From positions 38,777-102,776 of the forward strand of contig MEOA01000007.1 of the NCBI GenBank assembly GCA_001768515.1: a stretch of DNA of 64,000 nt. The letters run 5' to 3'. The notes beneath the pieces were generated by a model. It did not search any database, was not told the DNA's origin, and worked only from the letters and a program-made list of their open reading frames with translations. Origin of the DNA: Bacteroidetes bacterium GWE2_42_24 (lineage in GTDB: Bacteria > Bacteroidota > Bacteroidia > Bacteroidales > TTA-H9). Both the position numbers and the translations under genes were made by a program. Of this stretch, positions 37,387 through 45,761 are shown piece by piece. Every line of letters starts with the position of its first letter. Position 1 is the first letter of the stretch.

Positions 37387-38153
37387 AAAAGGGACAGAAT
37401 TTATGGAGTAGAGATGAATTAATCTTAGCAATTAATCTATATTGTAAATTGCCATTTGGAAGATTACACCGGTTAAATCTTCAAATTATACACCTTTCAG
37501 AATTAATTAATAGAACGCCAAGTTCAGTTGCCTATAAATTAGTGAATTTTGCAAGTCTTGATCCAAGTTTAAAAGCCAGAGGAATCAAGGGAGCTTCTAA
37601 TGCAAGTAAATTAGATAAAGAAATTTGGGATGAGTTTTACAATAATTGGGAAGATTTACCATACGAAAGCGAAATGCTCCTTGCAAAAATTGAAAATAGA
37701 CCAATTGAAGATATTTGCAATATTGACATGAAAGATTTGCCGTTAGGTAAGACAAATGAAAGAATAGTCAAAGTTAGAGTTAATCAATCTTTTTTTAGGG
37801 ATTCTATTCTTGCCTCATATAATAATACATGTTGTATAACGGGGTTAAATCAGAGCGAATTGCTAATAGCAGGTCATATTAAACCATGGAGTGAAGATGA
37901 GAAAAATAGATTAAACCCCAGAAATGGCATTGCTATTAATGCTTTACATGATAAAGCTTTTGAAAATGGTCTAATAACAATTACCCCTGAATATAAAATT
38001 AAAATCTCTGATGTAATCTTGAAACAGAAGAGGACTGAATCTATTGAAACTTATTTTCTTCAATATGAAAATAAAGATATTGTGCTGCCTTCAAGATTCT
38101 TACCTGATATTGAATTTTTAAAATATCATAATGATTATCGTTTTCGAAGGTAG
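37383..38153 (+). CDS. HNH endonuclease, possible restriction or defence nuclease
   Basis: The 256-residue protein has an N-terminal helical domain with the phrase WSRDELILAINLYCKLPFG and the conserved ARGIKGASNASKLD segment. A C-terminal HNH nuclease domain follows with CCITG, the metal-binding AGHIKPW, and NPRNGIAINALHDKAFENGLI. This is the HNH_2-like architecture seen in many stand-alone restriction-type nucleases of mobile or defence regions. No methyltransferase is adjacent. The A+T-rich composition and its position after tRNA genes point to acquisition by transfer. Confidence 0.8.
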   Translation: MKKGQNLWSRDELILAINLYCKLPFGRLHRLNLQIIHLSELINRTPSSVAYKLVNFASLDPSLKARGIKGASNASKLDKEIWDEFYNNWEDLPYESEMLLAKIENRPIEDICNIDMKDLPLGKTNERIVKVRVNQSFFRDSILASYNNTCCITGLNQSELLIAGHIKPWSEDEKNRLNPRNGIAINALHDKAFENGLITITPEYKIKISDVILKQKRTESIETYFLQYENKDIVLPSRFLPDIEFLKYHNDYRFRR

Positions 38154-38184
38154 TTCATCAAATTAAAATTCTATCCAGAATACT

Positions 38185-38577
38185 ATGGATAAGCATACTA
38201 TTACTGAAACAATCATTGCTTTGGAGACTGCAGCGCTCGAGGCCTGGCATAATGGGAACCCCTCTCCCTATCTCGAACTTTATTCGAAGGACTTCACTTA
38301 TTTCGACCCGGCCCATGAAAAACGGCTTGATGGTTGGGACAGGATAAAGGCATTGTATGAAACCATGCGCGGAAAGGTAAAAATGGACAGATTCGAAATG
38401 ATAAATCCCGTTGTGCAACAAACAGATACCATGGCGGTATTGACTTACAACCTGCAATCATATTCAGGCGATAAAGTCTGGAAAGAAAATTGCACGGAAG
38501 TTTACAGGCTTGAAGAAAATAACGAATGGAAAATCATTCACAGCCATTGGTCGTTTACCAAACCTTCGATGGATTAA
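38185..38577 (+). CDS. NTF2/SnoaL-like (DUF4440-type) small protein
   Basis: The 130-residue protein fits the cone-shaped NTF2-like fold: an N-terminal helix (EAWHNGNPSPYLELYS), then FTYFDP, LDGWDRIKALYE, and strands ending in YRLEENNEWKIIHSHWSF. Such proteins bind small molecules or act as isomerases or hydrolases, and no catalytic residue can be assigned here. It follows the HNH gene by 31 bases but with normal composition, so it belongs to the older chromosome. Confidence 0.75.
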   Translation: MDKHTITETIIALETAALEAWHNGNPSPYLELYSKDFTYFDPAHEKRLDGWDRIKALYETMRGKVKMDRFEMINPVVQQTDTMAVLTYNLQSYSGDKVWKENCTEVYRLEENNEWKIIHSHWSFTKPSMD

Positions 38578-38604
38578 TTTCACGATCAGCTATTTTAACG
38601 GCTT

Positions 38605-39165
38605 ATGGATAAATTATTGACATTCGCTGACCGGCAAGCCTTTAGGGAATGGCTTGGTAAGTTTGGAACAGAGAGCGATGGTGTATGGTTGCTCTTCAGT
38701 AAAAATGAAGAATTTGTTACACTCTCTGCCGGCGAGGCTCTGGAAGAGGCGCTTTGTCATGGTTGGATTGACGGGCAAATTCAATCCCTTGATGAAGCTG
38801 CTTACAAAAAGTACTTTGCAAGGCGTATGCCCAAAAGCAAATGGTCGGTTAAAAACATACAGATTGCAAAGACGCTTTTAGAAAAGGGTTTAATAACCCC
38901 GCCGGGGTTAGATGCCATAGAACGCGCCAGGAAAAACGGTTCATGGGGTAATGCTTCGCCTATCCTTTTAAAGGATGAGCAATTACAGATGTTTGAAAAA
39001 ATCATTCAGCCTTATGAACCGGCATATACCAATTTGCTCGCCATGTCGCAGTCGGTACAGCGTACATACGCGAGGTTTTATTTTGATGCAAAATCTGACA
39101 AAACTCGTCAATCCCGAATAGAAAAAATTGTTGACAGACTCAACAGGAATCTGAAACCAATGTAA
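38605..39165 (+). CDS. YdeI/OmpD-associated family protein
   Basis: The 186-residue cytoplasmic protein has the family features FREWLGKFGTESDGVWLLF near the N-terminus, ALEEALCHGWIDGQI (about 45-60), and FARRMPKSKWSVKN (about 71-85). The C-terminal helix bundle ends RKIEKIVDRLNRN-like (RIEKIVDRLNRNLK). Some family members have been linked to resistance to cationic peptides, but the biochemical role is not settled. It is 27 bases after the NTF2-like gene and could share its transcript. Confidence 0.85.
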   Translation: MDKLLTFADRQAFREWLGKFGTESDGVWLLFSKNEEFVTLSAGEALEEALCHGWIDGQIQSLDEAAYKKYFARRMPKSKWSVKNIQIAKTLLEKGLITPPGLDAIERARKNGSWGNASPILLKDEQLQMFEKIIQPYEPAYTNLLAMSQSVQRTYARFYFDAKSDKTRQSRIEKIVDRLNRNLKPM

Positions 39166-39263
39166 AATGGTGAGAAAAAACTGTTATATACCTCAGTCAT
39201 TATAATGATGAATTATCTATCTTAGAGAACCATTAATTCACTCCGGCTTAACATTATGATTAT

Positions 39264-40283
39264 ATGAAAATCTATCGTCTGACTCTTTTATTGATTGTTG
39301 TCTTTACTCTTTTTTCATGTAAAAAGGAAACTGAAGAAGCAAATAAAAAACCAAAAGCAGTTGCAACGTTTGAAGTGATTGACGATATCTTCAAATTGCA
39401 TGGAGAAAAGTCGACAGACCCTGATATGAACAGCTTAAGGTATAAATGGACAACGACTTCAGGTAACATTACTGTAATAAATGAACAATCTTCAATCGCT
39501 CATTTTATTAATCCGTATCTACCAGCAGACGAAACTGTTAGAATATTATTGACAGTAAGTGATGGTGAATTGCAGGATACAGTAAGTTTTATTGTTGATA
39601 TTCCGGCGACTAACAAGCTAGAAAGATGGGGACTGGGCACTACTCTTCAGAAAGAAGCAAGTAACAATAAAGATTATGAATGGTATCTTGATCAATTAAA
39701 TACGGGAACCTATTCGGATATAAACTGTGGACCAACTTCTGTTACCATGGCTATTAAATGGTTTAATCAATCTTCAACCCTAACCCCTGCTGATGCCCGA
39801 AATACTTACTGGCCAAATGGCGGCTGGTGGTATACTTATGATATTACCAATTACCTTAACAATAATGGGGTATATAACGGAATAATCGAATTAGACAGTA
39901 TCGGCATGCTAAGAGAACAAATAGACAGGGGTAATATTGCAATCCTGTGTTTAGATGTGTTTTATATAAGGTTTACTGATATCCCATCTTATCACGTCAA
40001 TAAATACTACATGACCACAAACCAGGGCTGCGGTCATTTTATAGTTATAAAAGGGTATAAAGTAGTTGATAACAAGACCTATTATGAGGTTTATGACCCT
40101 AATAGCTGGGGGATTACCTATGCTGATTTCACTTTAAAGGGCAAAGACAGGTATTATCTTGATGAAGATCTTGATATTGCAACAAATATATGGTGGAATT
40201 ATGCAATCATAGTATCAGGGGCGCCAATTAAAGGCATGAATACGGTTGACCCATCAAAAATAGAGCACAAAACTGGCAGATAG
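39264..40283 (+). CDS. Lipoprotein with PKD-like domain and C39-like cysteine peptidase domain
   Basis: The signal ends in the lipobox LFSC (C19). A short PKD/Ig-like domain follows (about 30-115), with KWTTTSGN and VSDGELQDTVSF. Then comes a papain-like C39-type domain (about 125-325) with the catalytic cysteine in INCGPTSVTMA, histidine in GCGHFIVIKGY, and the third residue in VYDPNSWG. This suggests a surface or periplasmic peptidase or amidase; the substrate is unknown. It is A+T-rich compared with most neighbours. Confidence 0.75.
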   Translation: MKIYRLTLLLIVVFTLFSCKKETEEANKKPKAVATFEVIDDIFKLHGEKSTDPDMNSLRYKWTTTSGNITVINEQSSIAHFINPYLPADETVRILLTVSDGELQDTVSFIVDIPATNKLERWGLGTTLQKEASNNKDYEWYLDQLNTGTYSDINCGPTSVTMAIKWFNQSSTLTPADARNTYWPNGGWWYTYDITNYLNNNGVYNGIIELDSIGMLREQIDRGNIAILCLDVFYIRFTDIPSYHVNKYYMTTNQGCGHFIVIKGYKVVDNKTYYEVYDPNSWGITYADFTLKGKDRYYLDEDLDIATNIWWNYAIIVSGAPIKGMNTVDPSKIEHKTGR

Positions 40284-40589
40284 CTTTAAAGAGTCTGGAT
40301 TTCGCAATAACTAAGTTTGAATGCAGGAATATAAATTCCAGGCTATCCTCCAATCGTACAAAGAAAGGCCTTAATATTAAAAACAGATTTATAGCAGGGG
40401 AAACCCGTCTATTGATCTTAAGACGAGCAGATAATCACAGAGTGCCAACCTCCACCATCGAACCCTTTGATTATTATAGTTATTTATTCAGCCAACAATT
40501 AGCATTCCCTTAACACCACGTTAAGAATCAGGTACTTTCTTTGTATCACTTTTGGAATTGAAACAAATAACAGTAAGCCTGATTGACCA

Positions 40590-41252
40590 ATGTTCAAATC
40601 ATTAAGTCTACTCTACACTAAAATTAAATATGGATTTTTCAGCCCTGAATACTATGAGCTTTATACGCATCTTCATAGTAATCGATTCATGGAGGCTTTT
40701 GCCGTGAAACCCGCGACCGGGCTTAGATTCGAAGATCATTTCCGGCAGTTGTGCGAATTTCGTAATCATCAAAAGAATCATGTTCAGGGTCACTTTCTGT
40801 TAAGCAGAGTTGACCTGGGGGCCTCCTTCCGGCAATGTATGGAAGAGTTGGGGAAACCATTACTATTCAACGCTGCCTATGAAAAAGGTGTTCCGATGAT
40901 GGTTGCAGGTTACAAGCATTCGGCCAATCCGATCGTGTACAAAACATTGTATTTTTTCTCAGGGAATCAATTTCTTATGAATGAAATACATATTTACAAT
41001 TCTACCGACCAGCAACATATGTCATTTGCCCGCGAATTGCTAAAAAGAAGATCAATTTCAGTAACGCTCAGTGATGCCGACCTGCAACTTTTCACCGATA
41101 ATAACAAGATGACCATTGCTGTGATTAAAGAGGCCTTCAAGGTTAAGATAATTTTCTTCCATGAAGAAGATCAACACCTTCAAAAGATCATTAATCAATT
41201 ATGCAACGCGTCCAGAGATGAGCCAATAGTCATCACCGCGAATAAGAAATAA
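40590..41252 (+). CDS. Hypothetical protein
   Basis: The 220-residue protein has no signal peptide or membrane segment and no motif that I recognise. It has the helical phrase FRQLCEFRNHQKNHVQGHF, then strands around VYKTLYFFSGNQFLMNEIHIY, and a C-terminal half with ADLQLFTDNNKMTIAVIKEAF. Coding looks real from the even amino-acid usage and length. The gene is isolated, with 306 bases to its left (no element seen) and about 500 bases to its right before the next gene. Confidence 0.5.
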   Translation: MFKSLSLLYTKIKYGFFSPEYYELYTHLHSNRFMEAFAVKPATGLRFEDHFRQLCEFRNHQKNHVQGHFLLSRVDLGASFRQCMEELGKPLLFNAAYEKGVPMMVAGYKHSANPIVYKTLYFFSGNQFLMNEIHIYNSTDQQHMSFARELLKRRSISVTLSDADLQLFTDNNKMTIAVIKEAFKVKIIFFHEEDQHLQKIINQLCNASRDEPIVITANKK

Positions 41253-41760
41253 CCAGACCTGTACAATAGTAGTCAACTCTTCCCATTTGCACTTTCGCTT
41301 CCGATATCAGTAATTGGTAACTGTAAAAAAATGGCGAATCCGTCCGCTGCAGCCTTTCCATACTTCATAATAGAGAATAACTTAATCAATAATATCCTGA
41401 TTCAAATGACATCATATTGATTATGCAACTGATGAAAACTAAGAGCCGGAGACCAGATCGGGCAATATTCTTTTTCCTGAGAGACAGAAATCACCCCCCT
41501 CAGTATGTTCAACAGAAAATTTATTAACAGATGCAGTAAGCAGTAAAACAATACATTAACCAATATCACCCAAAACAAGAGCCTGACGCGAATTCCAATA
41601 CTACCGCTGCAGATCAGTGAGCTTGCCGGGAAATATCAATCTGGCTTATTTGTTAAGTTTGGATTTGGGATTTGAATGTATATTTGTACCTCAGCCCATT
41701 GATATGGAACAAGCCATCAATTATGGCATGGGCTTCGTATAATTATTAAAGAGCCAGCGC
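41253..41760. other. Intergenic stretch before the GH2-GH53 gene
   Basis: No gene is visible. The right end holds a promoter-like pair, TTTG (41658-41661) and TATATTTG (41679-41686), with a 17-base spacer. No operator-like inverted repeat for a sugar regulator was recognised. Confidence 0.45.
41658..41686 (+). promoter_or_regulatory. Promoter of the GH2-GH53 gene
   Basis: TTTG and TATATTTG with 17 bases between them; the -7 element is perfect and the spacer slightly short. The start codon is 74 bases downstream. Confidence 0.5.
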
Positions 41761-44700
41761 ATGACAACACGTAATCTTTTTCTACTGTTAATACTCCTTA
41801 TTCCCGGATTTATAACGGCTCAGGGCACCCGTCAGAAAATCTGCATAGATAGTGACTGGAAGTTTCATCCCGGGCATGCATCCGATCCCTTACAAGACTT
41901 CAACTACAAGATAGCTAACATCTTCGCCAAGACGGGTAAGGCAGAAGGAACTGCCATTGATCCAAAGTTTGATGATAAAGGATGGAGATCGCTTAACCTT
42001 CCGCATGACTGGGCGGTAGAATTGCCGTTTGAATTCAGTGGGAATGCCGATATGATGTCACATGGCTACAAAACCATCGGGGCGTTATACCCGCAAAACA
42101 GTGTGGGTTGGTACCGGAAGACTTTTCCGATCAGCCTTTCAGATTCCGGGAAACGGCTGGCCATTCAATTCGATGGAATCTACAGGGATGCCAGCGTATG
42201 GCTCAATGGTTTCTATCTTGGGACAAATGCCAGCGGATATATTGGCCAGACCTTTGATATAACCGATTACGTCAGTTTCGGTTCAGAGAATGTACTCGTG
42301 GTCAGAGTGGATGCAACCCAGGCTGAAGGATGGTTTTACGAAGGGGCGGGCATATACCGGCACGTATGGCTTCTGAAGACCAATGAAGTTCATGTTGCGG
42401 GGAATGGTGTATATATTCAGACAAAGACGAAGGGCAACCAAGCCGTCATCGACATAGAAACGACAATTGAAAATGAATCATTACAGCGTGTACAATGTGT
42501 TGTGCAGCATCAAATACTGTCGCGTGAAGGAAAAGTGTTGGCAGAATCTTCAGAAATTCCATTACAGGCGATGATACATCAACAAAAAAAACTCTCACAC
42601 CAGGTTGTACTACCATCGCCGAACCTCTGGTCGCCCGAAACACCTTACATATATCAGGTAAAAACCATCGTGAGGGCCAACAACATGCTTGTTGATGAAG
42701 TGGTGACCAAATTTGGAATTCGTACAATCAGGATCGATCCGAAAAGAGGTCTGCTCGTGAATGGCAAACCAGTAAAAATCAAAGGTGTAAATTGTCATCA
42801 GGATCATGCGGGTGTTGGATCAGCCATACCCGACTATCTGCATTTTTACCGACTAAACCTGTTGCGACGCATGGGTGTCAATGCCTACCGCACCAGCCAC
42901 CATCCTCCCTCTCCTGAGCTACTCGATGCCTGCGATAGTTTGGGAATTCTGGTTATGGATGAAACCCGGTTGCTGAATTCAGGGAAAGAGTATGAAGACC
43001 AGTTCAGACGGTTGATCCTTCGCGACCGGAACCACCCTTCGGTCTTCATCTGGTCGATTGGAAATGAAGAGGGCTATGTGCAACGCACCGGCACCGGTAA
43101 ACGACTGGCACTCTCATCCATGGCATTGGTAAGTGAACTCGACCCCTCCCGCACATGTACCTATGCTGCCGATATGGCCAATGAGTTTACCGGAATCAAC
43201 GAAGTGATTCCGGTGAGAGGGTTTAATTATCGTGAAAAAGCCATGGCAGATTACCACAGAGATCACCCGTTACAGCCGGTCATTGGCACCGAAATGGGCA
43301 GTACGGTAACAACAAGGGGCATCTATCAGGCTGATTCCGTTGAAGGATATTTACCTGATCAGGATATTACTGCACCCTGGTGGGCTTCACGTGCCGAGGA
43401 CTGGTGGCCGATTGCGGCAGCGCATAATTGGATGTCAGGAGGTTTTATCTGGACGGGATTTGATTACCGCGGTGAACCTACTCCTTACCAGTGGCCAAAT
43501 ATCAATTCACATTTTGGAGTCATGGACATGTGTGGTTTTCCAAAGAATATATACTATTATTATGCATCATGGTGGACCGACAACGACATCCTTCACATCT
43601 CACCGCATTGGAACTGGCAGGGAAGCGAGGGTAAGACCATTAAAGTCTGGGTAAATTCAAATGCCGATGAGGTGGAGTTAAGCCTGAACGGAAAGTCATT
43701 AGGTCGGAAAACAATGAGACGAAACAGTCACCTTAACTGGGATGTCAATTATGAGCCCGGCATCCTGAAAGCTATAGCATGGAAGAATGGCAGAGAGATC
43801 AGCACAAAAGTTGAAACCACAGGCAAGCCATACGAACTGGTTCTCACACCATACAAGACGACATTATTTGCCGATGGCAAGGATGCAGTGGTAGTGAATA
43901 TCTCTGTCATCGATAGTCTGGGGCGGGAGGTCCCCGATGCCATGAATCTGGTCAACATTACATTGTCGGGCGATGCCCGCATCATTGGCGTCGGGAATGG
44001 AGATCCCAGTTGTCATGAACCTGATAAATGCATGGTCGGGCAATGGCAGCGAAGCCTTTTCAACGGCAAGGCTCAACTGATTTTACAAGCGGGAAGCAAA
44101 CAAGGCATCGTGATGCTTGAAGCCACGTCTAAAGGTTTATATAAGGCATCTTCAGAATTGCATACCATACCGGCCTACAAACCCGCAGGTTCTTTTACCG
44201 CGCATCGTACATCAGGGCAAAAGCAAAAAATGAATCTGTCGGATAAGATACTTGGGGCCGACATTTCACACCTCCCCGAGTTGGAGGCACATGGAATGAA
44301 ATTCTACGATAATGGTACAGAAAAAGATGCCATTGAAATATTAAAGGATCATGGATTCAATTACATACGTCTTCGCATTTTCAACAACCCATCCGCTAAA
44401 AACGGCTACTCGCCAAATAAAGGCTTCTGCGATCTTGACCATACCCTTCAGATGGCCTTAAGAGTAAAAAAGGCTGGCATGAAGCTGCTGCTTGATTTCC
44501 ATTACAGTGATTATTGGGCTGATCCGCAAAAACAAAACAAACCTGAAGAATGGAAGAACCTTCAGCCCGAAAAGATCCCTGAGGCAATCAGGAGTTACAC
44601 GAGAAAAGTGCTGCTGGCTTTTCAAAAGCAAGGAACCCTGCCCGACATGGTTCAGATAGGAAATGAAATAAACCACGGGATGATCTGGCCTGAAGGGCAT

Positions 44701-45159
44701 ATCGGAAATCCCGGCAACCTGGCAGCCTTTATCAAGGCAGGTGCCGAGGGAGTGAAGTCAGTTGATACAAATATTCTGATCATGTTGCATGTAGCTTTAG
44801 GTGGTCAGATTGATGAAACCATCTTCTGGTTCGACAATATGTTCAGCCGCGGGGCAGACTGTGATCTCATCGGGTTATCGTATTACCCCAGATGGCATGG
44901 GACATTGGCCGACCTTGACTTCACACTTCGTCAGATTATCGACCGTTACGGGAAGCCGGTAAATGTGGTAGAATACTCTCACATGAAAAGTGAAGTGAAT
45001 GAAACAGTCTTCAACCTTCCCGACCGTATGGGAACCGGCACATTCATCTGGGAACCACTGAGTACCTGGGAAAAGGTATTTGACGGGACGGGGCATTCAA
45101 CACCACTGATCGGAACGTACGATGAAATTTCGAGAAAATTTATCAAGAAGCAAAACTGA
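41761..45159 (+). CDS. Secreted GH2 beta-galactosidase fused to GH53 endo-beta-1,4-galactanase
   Basis: After a signal peptide (about 1-20) comes a GH2 enzyme: sugar-binding and Ig-like domains, then a TIM barrel with acid/base E436 (IWSIGNEEGY) and nucleophile E511 (VIGTEMGS). A DUF4982/Ig-like region follows (about 600-820). From about 831 the protein is a GH53 galactanase (LGADISHLPELEAHG), with E969 (QIGNEINHG) and E1071 (VVEYSHM) in the expected catalytic places. GH53 cuts beta-1,4-galactan of pectin side chains and GH2 could release galactose, so the fusion could degrade galactan in one polypeptide. No SusC/SusD pair lies nearby. Confidence 0.88.
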   Translation: MTTRNLFLLLILLIPGFITAQGTRQKICIDSDWKFHPGHASDPLQDFNYKIANIFAKTGKAEGTAIDPKFDDKGWRSLNLPHDWAVELPFEFSGNADMMSHGYKTIGALYPQNSVGWYRKTFPISLSDSGKRLAIQFDGIYRDASVWLNGFYLGTNASGYIGQTFDITDYVSFGSENVLVVRVDATQAEGWFYEGAGIYRHVWLLKTNEVHVAGNGVYIQTKTKGNQAVIDIETTIENESLQRVQCVVQHQILSREGKVLAESSEIPLQAMIHQQKKLSHQVVLPSPNLWSPETPYIYQVKTIVRANNMLVDEVVTKFGIRTIRIDPKRGLLVNGKPVKIKGVNCHQDHAGVGSAIPDYLHFYRLNLLRRMGVNAYRTSHHPPSPELLDACDSLGILVMDETRLLNSGKEYEDQFRRLILRDRNHPSVFIWSIGNEEGYVQRTGTGKRLALSSMALVSELDPSRTCTYAADMANEFTGINEVIPVRGFNYREKAMADYHRDHPLQPVIGTEMGSTVTTRGIYQADSVEGYLPDQDITAPWWASRAEDWWPIAAAHNWMSGGFIWTGFDYRGEPTPYQWPNINSHFGVMDMCGFPKNIYYYYASWWTDNDILHISPHWNWQGSEGKTIKVWVNSNADEVELSLNGKSLGRKTMRRNSHLNWDVNYEPGILKAIAWKNGREISTKVETTGKPYELVLTPYKTTLFADGKDAVVVNISVIDSLGREVPDAMNLVNITLSGDARIIGVGNGDPSCHEPDKCMVGQWQRSLFNGKAQLILQAGSKQGIVMLEATSKGLYKASSELHTIPAYKPAGSFTAHRTSGQKQKMNLSDKILGADISHLPELEAHGMKFYDNGTEKDAIEILKDHGFNYIRLRIFNNPSAKNGYSPNKGFCDLDHTLQMALRVKKAGMKLLLDFHYSDYWADPQKQNKPEEWKNLQPEKIPEAIRSYTRKVLLAFQKQGTLPDMVQIGNEINHGMIWPEGHIGNPGNLAAFIKAGAEGVKSVDTNILIMLHVALGGQIDETIFWFDNMFSRGADCDLIGLSYYPRWHGTLADLDFTLRQIIDRYGKPVNVVEYSHMKSEVNETVFNLPDRMGTGTFIWEPLSTWEKVFDGTGHSTPLIGTYDEISRKFIKKQN

Positions 45160-45175
45160 CCCGGTTTTAAACAAG

Positions 45176-45200
45176 AAAAGCCGGTTAAAAACCGGCTTTT
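45176..45200. terminator. Bidirectional terminator between GH2-GH53 and the hydrogenase operon
   Basis: AAAAGCCGGTT (45176-45186) and AACCGGCTTTT (45190-45200) form a perfect 11-bp stem with an AAA loop. A-run and T-run ends make it suitable in both directions between convergent genes. Confidence 0.9.
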
Positions 45201-45233
45201 CATTTAAAATACAGAGATATTCAGAACCAATAA

Positions 45234-45713
45234 TTAATTTTTGTACTCAGCCAGAATATCTTTTACACCTTCCGGAGCCAGACGACCGTAAACCTTGTCG
45301 CCTACCATAACAACCGGAGCAAGTCCACAGGCCCCCACGCAACGCAGGCAGGCCAGTGAGAATTTTCCGTCAGGGGTAGTCTCCCCAACCTGTAAGTTGA
45401 GCAGTTTGCGGAATTCGTCAAGAACCTTCTCAGCACCGCGCACGTAACAGGCTGTTCCGAGGCATATAGAGATAGGATGCTCACCCTTGGGGGTCATAGT
45501 GAAGAAGGAATAAAAAGAAACGACACCATATACATGAGCTACAGAAACATTAAGTTCTTTGGCCACGACCTCCTGCACTTCTGCGGGAAGGTATCCAAAA
45601 ATTTCCTGAGCTTTATGTAGCACGTTGATCAGTTCACCAGGTTCATTGTTAAACGACCGGGCAACCTCTTTCAACTGGTTGAGTTTATTTTCGGGCAATT
45701 TAATTTCAGCCAT
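45234..45713 (-). CDS. hydC: [FeFe]-hydrogenase subunit HydC (NuoE-like), left operon
   Basis: This is a NuoE/24-kDa-type subunit with a thioredoxin-like fold that holds one [2Fe-2S] cluster. The cysteines are C84 and C89 in ICLGTACY and two more in RCVGACG; all are present. Length is 159 residues. In trimeric HydABC it relays electrons between the flavin subunit and HydA. It is the last gene of the minus-strand operon, 48 bases after hydA. Confidence 0.9.
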   Translation of the reverse strand: MAEIKLPENKLNQLKEVARSFNNEPGELINVLHKAQEIFGYLPAEVQEVVAKELNVSVAHVYGVVSFYSFFTMTPKGEHPISICLGTACYVRGAEKVLDEFRKLLNLQVGETTPDGKFSLACLRCVGACGLAPVVMVGDKVYGRLAPEGVKDILAEYKN

Positions 45714-45761
45714 TTTAATTCAGTTTTTAATGATTTCTCAAACCTTTGATATATCAACGAA

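Noticed and set aside
35952..38153. Integrated element with attachment sites at the tRNA genes
   Set aside because: Position and composition are suggestive, but no integrase and no repeated tRNA 3' end was found.
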